A DNA stretch of 64,000 nt from Prostheceraeus crozeri (Eukaryota > Platyhelminthes > Polycladida > Euryleptidae), in the NCBI GenBank assembly GCA_907163375.1, contig CAJQUW010001737.1, positions 124,001 to 188,000 on the forward strand, in the 5' to 3' direction. The notes under the pieces are model-generated. The model was not told where the DNA came from and searched no databases. It saw only the letters and a list, made by a program, of their open reading frames with translations. Positions within the stretch are counted from its first letter, which is position 1, and every line of letters begins with the position of its first letter. Both the position numbers and the translations under genes were made by a program. Of the stretch, positions 40,001-53,055 are shown piece by piece.

Positions 40001-43000
40001 GTCGTTGTCACATTGAAAACTGAACATTTGCCAATGTGAGCAGCAGGCCTACCTATCTTTGCCTCAATGTTTCTCCGTGATAAATTCATCAAATGAATAT
40101 ATTATTCACATCGTTCGACTCTTTACGATCTAAATTTTCTGACTGTATGCGTTTAATGCGGTGTCAATGATCTATAGGTCATCACATAAAAAATTGCGTT
40201 TTTTATATGGTTCATTTAATTGGATTCTATGATATTATTCTTTATCATTTTATTCTTTTGTAAACAAGTTTGTGTCATATCTGTAAACCGTTCATTGTCT
40301 CTACTATATTGCATGGATATCTATATAGTAAGGGGATGAGACACTCTACTCAAAATCAATTTAGCTCTATACCAACTCGGTGTTACTTGAATCAAAGAAC
40401 TTTGTAAGTTACAATACGGCAACGGCAATAATACAGTTCAGATGTTGAACTGCAATAAGCCTAAGTCAAATTCGTTTCATTTTGAAGTGAAAACAATTTA
40501 TCGTGTAGAAGACGACTGCTTCGTATCAGTAAAGAAATCAGCCATAGCTATAACTTATTGATTTTCCCACGATCCCACGAGTCAAAAAATCGACGTTTGA
40601 ATGTGCACATGGATTTCTTTTTCATTTGCGACTATTCTCATCTACGGCGTGTTCGGAATCCTTACTATACAGATATCCATGTATATTGTCTCTGGTTTGT
40701 TCCATGTTTGTTCCATCATCGCCACTTTTCAGATGAATCATAGATATCTTAAACACAATCATCATTATCTTTAACATGGATTCACTTTGAAATCAATTTT
40801 AATTTTGATTCCGAAAACCAGCATTCATTTTGACTGCCGCAATGGAGATCAACAGTCGTGACATCAACCTAATCGTCGAGACTTTAAGACGAAATAACTT
40901 TAAAGGCACAAAAATACACGAGATCATAACAACTGCTTGGGGTGATAAGCGGATATCAGTTAGACGTGTACAACAAGTTATGACTGAGTTTGGAGAAGGT
41001 CGCATTCAACTTGATAGAATTGATGGAAGTGGGCGTCCAAAGTCTCAGAAAAGAATCGATCCTACTCAGATGGTTGCTGATGAGGTGACCGTGAATAGGA
41101 GAATTACGTGCTACGAGCTTGCTGATAAATTGGATACAAATCATAGAATGATTTACGACATCCTGACAGAAGACCTGCATATGTGATCAATCCAAGATAA
41201 GTGGGTGCCACATAATTTATCCGAGGCAAACAAAGAGGCTCGTGTATCGTGCTGCACTGAGCTTATTGAGAAATTTACAAGGCGCAATATCCATCGCAAT
41301 CTTGTAGTTGCAGACGAGAAATGGTTTTTCTGTAGGCCAGTTGGTTGTCCTCAAACCAGAAGGTCTTGGTGTTCAGCTGATGGTGATGTTGATAGAGATC
41401 AAATTCCTAAACGTTTAACCGTCGACAGAAAGTTCATGGCAATTGTTGCTGTGAATTTTGATGGATTATCGTTTTCTACAGTACTTGAAAGGAATCAGTC
41501 TGTAGATTCCGAATTGTATACTAATTTTCTGATTGACACAGTTAATTCTTTCACTAACCATGATTTAAGAAATGAAAGAAGAGAGGTGTCATGGGAGAAT
41601 ATGGTTTTGATGCATGATAACGCGCGACCACATGTATCACGCCACACTCAAAACTTTTTGGCAGACAAGAATGTTCAGCTACTGTATCAAGCTCCATATT
41701 CACCTGACTTAAATATATGTGATCGCATGATATTTCCTGCTTTGGAAATGAAGAGAAGTGATTTGGAGTTAATGACAAAGGAATCTTTAGAATCCTACTT
41801 AAATGAAACTTTGACTTTTACTCCACAAGTAATGAGAAGAGCAGCATTGAAATTGATTGACCACTGCAGAAATGTGATTGCTGCAAACGGCAATTATTTG
41901 TGAGTTACTTACTGTCTTACTGACCCCCATTACCCCCATTTACTGAGCCCCCCATTTATAATAATGTCATAATAATGTTTTCAATTGCCATTAAAAAATC
42001 AATTATAAAAACGCAGTTTTTTATGTGATGACCAATAGTTCGTCAGAATTCAGGCTTGAATTTTCATTAAGTTCAATGGAAAATTGATCTTCTTTCCCCC
42101 CCAAGACCAGTTCTGACCACCAGTTTTAAAAAATGTAATCTCTAGACCCGAACACGCAGACAAAGCAATTTATCGCTGTGGTCACTGTACTCTGTGAGTA
42201 TTAGCAACTTGCTTTCATTTACTTTTGAGAAGACAAATATTTTGCTAAAGTCATCTATAATACACCATCCTGTGACAACAATTTCGCATATCCGATCTTC
42301 CATATTACTTAATGCTGATTTGCCTTCAGAAGAACTGAATTTTTGAAACATGCGGTTATTGTGCTGAAAGCTGTCTCATCAAAATATTTTTTTATTAAAA
42401 CGAGATGCAAAATTTCGAAACCTTATAAAGTATACTGATAATTCGCCAGTGCCTCACTTTGATGAAAATTTCAGCAAGGTAAGATACTGTGATCGAATTA
42501 TTCTCTGTCACTAAAGTCGCCCTTCAAGCGGTAGTGCGCATGATAGGACGGCTCATGGCGTAGTGACATTGTCACTGCATGTCCGCTCTAGAGCGCATGA
42601 ACACAAGCATGCATATAAGCAACATTTGCTTATTATCACACAGTCATCTAAGATAGTCTAAAGTATCTTTGACCCCGGTGATGAAAATATATTGAAACGT
42701 AACTTAAAATAAATGTTTCACAATGTGGACTTCCAGTTAGAGGTGGAACCGGTCGGCCGGGTATGAACATGACTATCGAAATCGATCAGTGTTGACCGAC
42801 AAAAGCTAGAATACTGAATTTTCGTAATAAAAACATTTCTCCTGCATCATTTACCGCGAACCATGTATAGCAAGATTCCTTTTCCGGGGAATCTATCTTC
42901 ATTTCTTGTTAGCGTTTCAGTTTCTTAATTGAATGCATCACAATGTGCTTCGATTTTTTTTCGAGATTCTTGAGGAATTTGGTGTGCAATAAGTAGTGCA

Positions 43001-46000
43001 ATCTGCTTTGCTGTTTGGTGTGTAGTGAAAATACTTGTTTTTTACAGGCTTACTTGAAACAGCGCAAAAAATTCCTTTAAAAATAATTGTTTTGTGAGAA
43101 AAGGTCGGTATTTATCCTACCAGTTTATTGAAGTTAGTGATTACAGACAAAATAAATGCTGAAATTAAAGCTCATATGAATGTGAGTATCAATATTCCCA
43201 TGAAAAAGCATTACTTTCAGACAGTGGTATTTAGTCCTCGTGATGAATATTCCTTATGATAAACTTCTTCCTCCGCCTTAAGCTAAATATTACTAATAAC
43301 TTTCTTCAGTTTTCTCGTACTGAAAAATTTTAAAGCAGATCGATGCCCATAACAAGAAATGTCAATAACTACGGACACCTTTTTTCTCTGGTCTGCGCGT
43401 TTTTCATTCAATATGTGAGAAACTCTGGGTGTATAGTGTATGGGAACATTCCGAAGGAATCGCTTTCCCAAACAATCCATTCGACTACAAAAGAAGAGCA
43501 AAATCATTGGCACATTTGCATGAAGATAAATGCCATGCAGCAATATGCAGTAATAAATATTCCTCAGTGATCCGACAAATATGGTTTTTGATTGTCAGTT
43601 TAAACCTATTGATGAAATGCTGATGCCGGATGATTTAGCACATGTCATACGAGTATGACCATAATTATGTGAACTCTAAAATGTATGTGGAGGATTCATT
43701 AGCATCAGTTATGCTAGGACACAAAATAATTTCCTTTAATTCACCCTTTTCATATGTCCGGCATAAAAGCTTATGCATACTTAATTTGATTTGTCCTGTA
43801 ACAGTAGAATACACAATGCACATACATTCGCGCCTCCTGGAACTGATTAGAATGTACCAAATTATGCGAGCTGCCGAAATAAACACATTGGTGTGTTTCT
43901 GTAATAAATTACTAAATGAATATAATACAAAATCAAGATATCTATTTTGTAATTCAATAAGTACATATCTGTTACTTTAACTTCATGAACAGATGAGGAC
44001 TAAAGTAAGACTATTTGCAATGAAATCTTGGATCCTTCATTAAGCTTAGTTTTTGAACTCAATGCAAAAATCCTGTAATTTACGATTACATGCTGTCATA
44101 TTTCGAACAGGTAGATTTCATATTGCATTGAAATAATCCGCTACGTAGTACGGTGTGTTTACAAAACATAGAGGCCTAGCATGCATGTCTTCCATCAAAT
44201 GTAAACGAATTGGAAGCTATTTTATTATAAATCTGACGAATTGCATGAACTACCGCCACTCCGTCTGTTGTAAAGCAGGCACCGAATTAAGGAAAATGTC
44301 GAATGACCGGCCTACGTTTCCACTTTAAGCAGAACGTTTAGTACACGCTAAATGAGAGATTTGTGCAGGTTTGAATCAAATTGCACATTTGGGTGGCACT
44401 GAATTATCGTAGGCAGATTCTCGTCTCTATATAGTTTTAAATACGGAATAAGGACCCAAATCATATCCACTTATTATTGATATCGCTACAATTTAGTAAA
44501 ACAATTTTAAAGTAAGTTTGCGGTGCCAGCTATCGGTAGCCCATTTTTAGCTGTTATGCAGCCCATGGATGCGCAGCCCTATTGCAATGGCTCCATCCCT
44601 CTTATTTGTTATCATCCCTCGTCGGAAATAGATTTTTGGTCGGCGACATTTTCCAAAGAAATTTAATTGCGTTAGTTAAATCACTTCGCTTGTTCTCTGC
44701 GTGAACATACAACAAGTGGTGGAAAGATTCTACACGAATGATTAAAACTTGAAATGATTAAAACTTACAACTATGTCAAATGTGAGACCAAAGTCCACCA
44801 AACCACCTCAATCTTCAGTGACCCGCCATTTGACCTCCTGCTCAGAAAAAAACAATGTTCTATCGGATGCAGATCGGATGCATTGCTTTAAAGTTTTCAA
44901 AGACTTGAAGGCGAATTTTCAGCTTGCAGTGGCGGAGAGTGTGGCTATTAGACAACATAGTCCACATTTGTGCGCTCAAAAAGACAGACTTTTCTTATTA
45001 AGATTGACGTAATTCGCTTTCTAAAGCATTTCTGAGTGGCAACATCTATGTCCTGTGCAGTAAATTTATAAGTAGCATCTTTGACTCTATATTTTGCTCT
45101 CTTACAGCTTGTTATTTGACTTATTGATCTTATTGACCTATTGTCTTTACCTATGGCATGATTTTAACATAGTTGTAAGTTTTAATCATTTCAAGTTTTA
45201 ATCATTCGTGTAGAATCTTTCCACCACTTGTTGTATGTTCACACAGAGAAAAGCGAAGTGTTTTGACTTACTCAATCATCCCTCGTAATAAAGTAGCCGG
45301 AGTGAATAACAAGATGATGCTTTGCAAAAAAATCAACTCCATCATCCTTCTCTACGATGAGATAGTGATGCCAAGACTCACCTCAGTGATGAAGCTTCAT
45401 CAGTTAGCATGCACATAGGACTGTAATAGTGTGGCAAAGTAGGCCTACATATCATTTGACCGGTGTGACACCGGTCACTCAGCTCGACCCGACCGGCAGT
45501 ACCCCGGTCCGGTACTAGGCCTACATTCTTCATACCGGTTCCACCTCTCCTTCCCGTGCCATTAAAAATAAAAATTCTATATTTTGGCGTCACAGTTCCA
45601 ACAGAATTTGCGAATGGTTAATTCACAGTAAAGGCGAAACAGAGTTAGTGTATGTTGATCAGATTTTCATGTGACTTTAAGACAAGTTGAGTGAAACCAA
45701 GTATGGGAGACATGCATTGATTGAAAGTTGAATGTTTGTCAATCTAATACTCATTTCGATTATTCTACAGGGATATCCAAACTGATCCGTCTCAGATCGG
45801 TGCTTGGTGGGACTTCAGTGGAGAACCTTGTCCTGCTCAAGATTTTGAATGGAAAATTGAACGTCTGGATGGATTTGTCTTGCAGAATTTCACCAATGTC
45901 GGCAGTAAGTTTTACGAGTTTTAGTTTTCCCACACAATTTCATATGTTCTCTCCCATCAGCCTCGAATAATTTCAGACGACTTCCCAATTAAGACCAGTT

Positions 46001-49000
46001 AATTAAGTTCAATTTATTCCCATGCACATATCGCATCGACATTTTTGTCTGATTCTGTTGGTTACTCGATTTTGCGAAATTTGTGAACTTTGTGAAATTT
46101 TGTAAATTTGAAAATTCAATGTGCGGAAAATAAAACAATTATTCTAAATTTTGCAGTTTCTTAACGGCTTGACGATTCTTCTGATAGCTGTGATGATTCA
46201 TCTTGCTGCGTAGCGACATTTCCGCTCCCATTCCTATGAGAAATTGGGAAATTTAGGCATGTAGCACAGTGGTTAAGTAGACGCTAAAGTATCATTCTCA
46301 TCAGGCATCTGTAAAATGAAACTGAACTACAAGTATTTTTCTAAAAAAAAATCCACCTCGTAATATTGCTCATTATAATTATAAAAGATGATATTAAATT
46401 ATGATTATATTAATAATGATAAATATAAAGTATTGAATTATAATAATTTAAATTTTAAATAATATAGGCCCTAGATATGTAATATGAAAATATAATAATA
46501 CTTCTTATAATAAATATAAAGTATTGAACGATCAGGAAATCGCCAGATATATCTAAAGCATATCCTGCCCGATACTCAAAATTGCAGTTGGAATGGGAAT
46601 TTCCAGACATGGGATTTATTTGGGACATCTCTAAATCCCAAGTTGAAATTCAGAAATTCATCAAAAGTGCTGTATTATGATCCACTCGAAAAATTCATTA
46701 TGTTCTGTCCACATTGGCTACGTCTCGATATGACATCAACTATATCAGCCGCTGTTCGCTGCGTTTCGTGACACCGCAGATGGAACATCCTTGCAGCATT
46801 AAAAGTCGATTGACTGACTGATGGATCTTAGGGGAAGGTCCTGAGCCTAATATCAAAGGTTCAAAGTTCATGCTCACAGTTGATTTCATCGGAATATGAT
46901 CTTGCATAGTTGAATGCATCTGCCGTTTCTTCCATCATCTTGTAATATAAGCATGTGCATCAGTAACTTCAAATCAGTAGGCCTTTCATATCTACATACA
47001 CACACACTTGTAGACAAAATTAGTGTGTAACTGCTATACCTGGTTAAGTAGTGATGCATTTTGAATGCAAATCAGATATATTCCAGTTAGCAGAGCATTT
47101 GAACGAACGATTGAACGGTATTTTTTTCATTTTTCTGATGAACGAAGTATCGAACGTTGTGCCTGAGAAGCCGATGAGCGGTGATCGGGAAGAACAGCTT
47201 TTTTGTTTGATTGAACGGTAATTGAACCCAGTATAAGAAATAATGGTAGAAAATCCTTGATGCTTTCCAACATTGCTTACTTACACAGTATTACTTCAAT
47301 AAAATAGCATTTTGAAATTTGAAAATATTTTAGTGAAAATACTTTCGTGGTCGTGAAACCTCGGAAATTTTGATAAAAGGAAATCTACTGATGATCTTCG
47401 AAATTGCTTGTTTAAGCATTAAGACTTCAGTTCAATAACATTTGGTGAATGAAATGACAAGAGACTTGCTGTCACACAATGGTTTTATTTAATACTTGTT
47501 ATTGATTTAGTATTACGAAAATAACCTCCGCATATCACCATCAATACGGTTTGGCAGTGGTGAAGACTGAAGAAGTTTCACGTCCTTCCATGAAGCAACT
47601 AAATTTGTCATGATACGCACTAAATTATCATTTAATTCATCCTTTGGTCACAAAACATTGAACAGTTTGAATTCAAAAGCTGTGATGAAGTAGGCCTACT
47701 TGCACTGAGTGTCAATCTGACCTTTACTTTTTAAAAATAGCATGAATTATGCTGCTTTTGCATCTAGTTAAGTCATAAGGTAGGGTGGGGCCCGCTGCGG
47801 ACATCTTGATTTTCGCGGAAAGTAGCCATTCGCCTGCGGTCATGGATTCATGGCGGTATACATGACGTAGGCCTAATGTACGTCGGCTAAGCTCATCGTG
47901 CAATTGAATTCAGTCACATCGTATTCTTCAGTCACTATTTCTGTAGGCTAGACCTACGCCTATGCTAGCGAGCAAGTTTCAAGCTTTGTGCAAGCGAAGC
48001 CTACAATTCTTTATAGCAGATACATCGTGTACCATAAATGATGCTGCATGCAATATGCTGCATTCCTGTGGTATGTGAGAATTTCCAAAGCTGTAGAAAT
48101 GTAAAATCGCGTTCCACGGCAACTCTGCCAAAATCTCAAGACATTTCCATTTCTCCTCTCAGACCTCAGATCCGGTTCTCACGTAGACTTGCAACTACAA
48201 GACTCGGAGTTCTACTTTATCGTCGTCCGAGCCCGGAATCTCCTCGGCGATCCCATGGTGGTTCGCAGTAACGGCTTTACAATGTCCTTGGAGCCGATCT
48301 TACCCGGATTCGTCTTTGACGGAACCATCCCAGGCGTCGATCTGGCCAAACAAGCGCCCACCGATACTTTATCTGCCAACTGGGAAGGATTCGGGAACAA
48401 TGCTGTTCTGGTTGATGAAAGTGAGTACTCTGGGTGATGTAGTCATCATCACACATTTGATTATTTACTTCTTGAGAGTGATGAGTCTAGACTCCATTAC
48501 GTCAATAGTGCTGTTATCGAATTCACAATTCTTCTCAAATCTCATTGAGACCGGACTCTAAAACTGCTGCAAATTTCGAAGTTAGGGCATGCACTAATCG
48601 TTGGATACGAATTGATACCAAATTCACATACAATTTGAAACTAACAATTGATGGAAGATTCTTGTATGTTTACAGAGATTTGGCATATTTGTCATACCAA
48701 TACTGACTTCATTTTGAAAATATTCGTTGTGTTTGGCATGTAACGATGCGAACAACTCCTTCGGTGATTGGCTGATTAAAAACAACATACCAAAAAGTGT
48801 TTTGGCATCCACTCTTCGCATGTGTTTGGTGATGAGAAGTTTGCAGTGAAGATTGACCACTATTTATGCATATTCCTTAATTCAGTGCATTTCATGGTCA
48901 TGGTGCATGATGAAATGTAGAGATGATTAGTTACGAAGCAATGTGATTATAAAAAATATTATGTTTGGTTTTGTTTGTTGGCTTATCAACTCAAAGTGCC

Positions 49001-52000
49001 ACCAAACTGCGTACAGATCGTTAAATAAAACTACTGTCGAATATTGTTTTTTATCGATGTGATATCTTTCTTACATAAGGATAGCTTTGTTTTAAGTATA
49101 TTCAATTTACTGCAACATGAAGCTACTGAAGTGTGACTAAATCTTAAACATTCTTGTTTCTGGAACAGACTTAATAAACACGCCGAATTGAGGGGCTGCA
49201 CATTTTTATTCCACCTAAATTCGGCGTATTATCAATTTGACTGACTCTGATTAAGCTTTAGATATTTCCACAAGATTTCCTGAGTATCTTTTCATGTCAA
49301 GTAGCCATGTCATTAGCTCACATGTAGTGACGTTTACTACGTTTGACGTCTTCTTATACCGTGCAAGTAGTCTTATCAGCATTGGCTCGCACATGAACCG
49401 ACTGATGTTCGCGTATTGCGTCCTCAGCCGATCCATCCGTTCAAGTGCAATGAAAGTTTATTTATCCTTCATCATCGTCGAATAAAAGAGATTCTAAATA
49501 GCAAGTCTTTCACTATAAACAGTTTAAGCTGTCAGACTATTTCAAACTAAAAATACACAATTAATCCTTTTCAGCACGAAAATATAAAAAAAATCTTATT
49601 GTAAAAACAAGAGCACGAAACACGTTCATGCTCGTGTCGTGTTCGTGCTGTGTTTGTCACGAACGTATAACTCTAGCGCAGAAAGTATGCATAGACAAAC
49701 CCGTTAAGCCTCGATGTGATAGAATCGCACACTCGGGTATACCGCATATGCAGGCGGTTTTTCCGGAATCCAAGGTACTCTTTAATGACTTCAGAATCAA
49801 TTTCAAGTCACCTTTCTCTTCCTAGATCCATCAATGCGGTCAACCAGTCCTCAAATGGTAGATTACTATGAGATAGGATTTGGTAGTGATCGACGCTATG
49901 ATTGGTCGCGTTCTAATGTGGTGCCGTTCACCCGCGTGGGATTGAATACCTCCTTCACAGCGACGGATTTGCGGTCTCTCTTACCAAGACAAGGAGTTTA
50001 CTACGCTACTGTCCGCGCTCACAGCCGCGGCTTTTCCAGTGCAGAGGTCACCAGTAATGGCATTCAAGTCGGCTTTGGAGGGCATGTACAAAGTAAGTGC
50101 TTGAATGAATGTGAATCGGTGTGATCGAGTAAGAATGTGGATTATCAGTGATATCATTAATGATTTATTTCCTATGTCTTGTATGTCAGTTTTTAACTTT
50201 TTGGCGATGTCGAGTAATTGCAGTTAATTGGTTGGTGATTTCGAATAATAGCAATCAAAGTAAGTTATTGATAATGCTGGACAACTGTAATAAACTAAAG
50301 TGATTGGTGATAGACGAGAGCGAGCCGCCGCTGATGCGAGTAGAATCATTATTATTGAAGAATGTTTGAGAAACTGATTTCAATTTGGAGAATTTGGACA
50401 TTGCACAATGTCTTAGTATTTGATAATGCTCCTGAGGGATGACGCATTCATGAACAAGGCAATTAAAGTCTTCGTTCTGCAGCGGAGGATTTTTTAGAAA
50501 CTCTCATGCTCACTTTATTTCATTAATGTTTATTAGCGAAGCGCTTCTTACAATAATTTAGCAATTTGTCGTAGTGTTTTGTGCTTACAGCGTTTCTATC
50601 GATTGCTGTTAGCGAAGAGTTTCTGTAACTGTTGTTTCCGAATAGTCGAACATTTTCATCGGCCTGATAAGTTGGATTGTTCGTTTTCATGCTTTTCTGT
50701 ACACTTGATGCTTATTATACAATTTGAGCGGTTATCCTTTCGGAAGATTAAAGCGCAAGCAGAGCGTATTTATTTTTCATTGAGTGTCAGACACTTTCAT
50801 TGTCACTGTTATTGACAAAAACTGATGACAATAAAGGTAATCAGCTGCGATCTCTCTGAGAAAATGTGACAGCATGTGCTCGGTCAGAGTGTATTTGAGA
50901 GTAAATATTTTAACAGATTGAGTTGATTGAAGTTGAAGAAAATAAGGGAATGAATGTCATCAAAAAAAGAAGTCATGAATATTCTTCTTATCAAATATAG
51001 TATTCAAAACAACGGTTTACAAATACTTAAAAAACGACAAACAGTTGTGAGAGTAGTCATGAATACGGCACGTTCGGAAAAATCAACATGAAATCACAAT
51101 TAAGATGTTTACCGATGAGCTGGTTGTTTACCAAGCCTCAAGCTTATCAGCTGAACTGAATCTTTAGAGGCTTTAGTCATGTCGGTCTTGACCATTGTCG
51201 CTGCTTTCTTCTACATAGTCAGCGTTGCTTTAATGATCGGTTATGGCAACACTTCAGTGACGCCTTCATCGACATCGATGGGGCCCTCAGATTCGGTGAC
51301 GCCTTCAACAACGACAGCTCCCAGAATCAGCTTGATAACTGTGATGAAAGCAGTCGGAAATTTCACCAAAGCTAGAGAGTTTTCCGCTTGCAGTAAACTT
51401 AACTCTGTGACGTACAAAGTTTGTATGAATACATGCAAAAATGCACAACTATGTCGATGTAATGCTTACTATTCGGCTATTAAGAAGACCCACAACGACA
51501 TTATCTTCTACAAGCAACTGCAAGGAGCTGTTAGTGCTTTACCGCAGACGAAAATGAACCAATTGAACAAAAATTATTTGAAAAACGTGCTCTGCAGCAG
51601 GCAAAATACAATGAACCATTTCTTCAAACTGTATCAAAAGGAGTGCTTGTACCATGCTTGTAACCAAGCTGCTCAGCAAAAGTGAAGATACAGCTTGCAT
51701 GTATCATGCTTCATTTCATGTGGTCACAACTACATTCAACGTTATCCATGTATCGGCGTAGTCATCATCTTCAGTACTTCCTCATAACTTAACATTGGTA
51801 TCATTATTGTTTTCATGATATCTGTGTATTGTCTGTAGCTTTAGTAGTTCTTCATAATTTATCAAAATAGCAAAACGCATGTTTCTGGACAAGAAATTGC
51901 GGATATGTTAGCGCAACAATGGCTTTGAACAGATCTCATGACATGAATTATGACAGTGAAGAATGTGATGAATTATGATATGACTCTGAAAGTAAAGGAA

Positions 52001-52991
52001 ATTGTACTACACGAATGGCATTTGGATGGATTTAATCATGAGTTATGTAAATGCAAACTGTAATGCTTAGTGACATAAATAAGAAATAGCGTGAAATGTG
52101 ATTTGATATTGTAATACATCGAACATTCAAAAATGAAATGAAACACAGAGGGTAGTAATCTGGAAGTGATTTAAATCTATGGAATCATTGAGCAGTTCGT
52201 GCATGTCACAAGTTCTAAATTTGAAAGACGGTGCAAAACTCGTTATAAATTTTTTCTGGTCTAACTGGATACTGTGCTAGATCATAAAATTATTTAAAAC
52301 TTATAACTGTCTTATCTTAGCATAAACATAAATGAACCTGCAACTTGAAATAAACTCTCCTACAGCACCTTTTCACTGAAATTGTCAGAAATAAGAATAA
52401 ACATTTAAGACTGCTTCAACCCAGTCTTAGTTATATACAATCAAGATCAATGATATATATACAATCAATCTAATTCTGTTGTTGCTATGGGCTGTAGAGT
52501 GATATTTCTATGTTATTATGTTATTTTATGAGACAAAACAACCATTTCCAAGTCGTGCGTATAGTTTACTCATATGCTCAGCAAATTACATCATTGCATC
52601 ATCGCATCTTAGAGTAGTTAAAAGCACAGCATTTGAGGTGCCTCGACCGGTCTTCGCTCGCTCCTCTAAGTTTGTTACCATCTCTGACTTGACGTTGCTT
52701 TTTACAACAGTCCATTTCCATAGACATTCATCTCCAGTTCTCATGACTTTTCCAACCATTGACACCTGCACAGCAACATGCACGTACATGCAGTAGATCC
52801 AAGCCTGTTTTTCTCTTGGTGTCATCGCATGCATGCCGGAAAGGAATGTCTTTTCTTTTTCTGTTCTGTTGAAGAACTTGGTGTTCTACACCTTTTTAAC
52901 TTCTATTTAAAATAAGTCAAGTTCTATTAAAACAAGTCAAGAATAATTTAAAATAAGTCAAGTTCTATCTAAAAATTTTAATTAAATATTG

Positions 52992-53055
<64 letters not shown>

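Larger units (their letters stand above)
38412..45770 (+). other. Intron 13 (7.4 kb)
   Basis: Carries a Merlin element, a mariner element and an inverted-repeat element with a Penelope-like tail. The blocks 39640-40170 and 42040-44680 are AT-rich and show no convincing gene; short open frames there lack any family feature. Near 45460-45480 is a small palindrome (gaccggtgtgacaccggtc). Confidence 0.65.

Noticed and set aside
43283-43980. Several overlapping open frames near 43.3-44.0 kb
   Set aside because: Low-complexity AT-rich composition, both strands open, no domain or splice signal.
42726-45560. One large element bounded by 'gaggtggaaccggt' in inverted orientation
   Set aside because: Similarity is limited to about 14 bp at each side; not enough to define ends.
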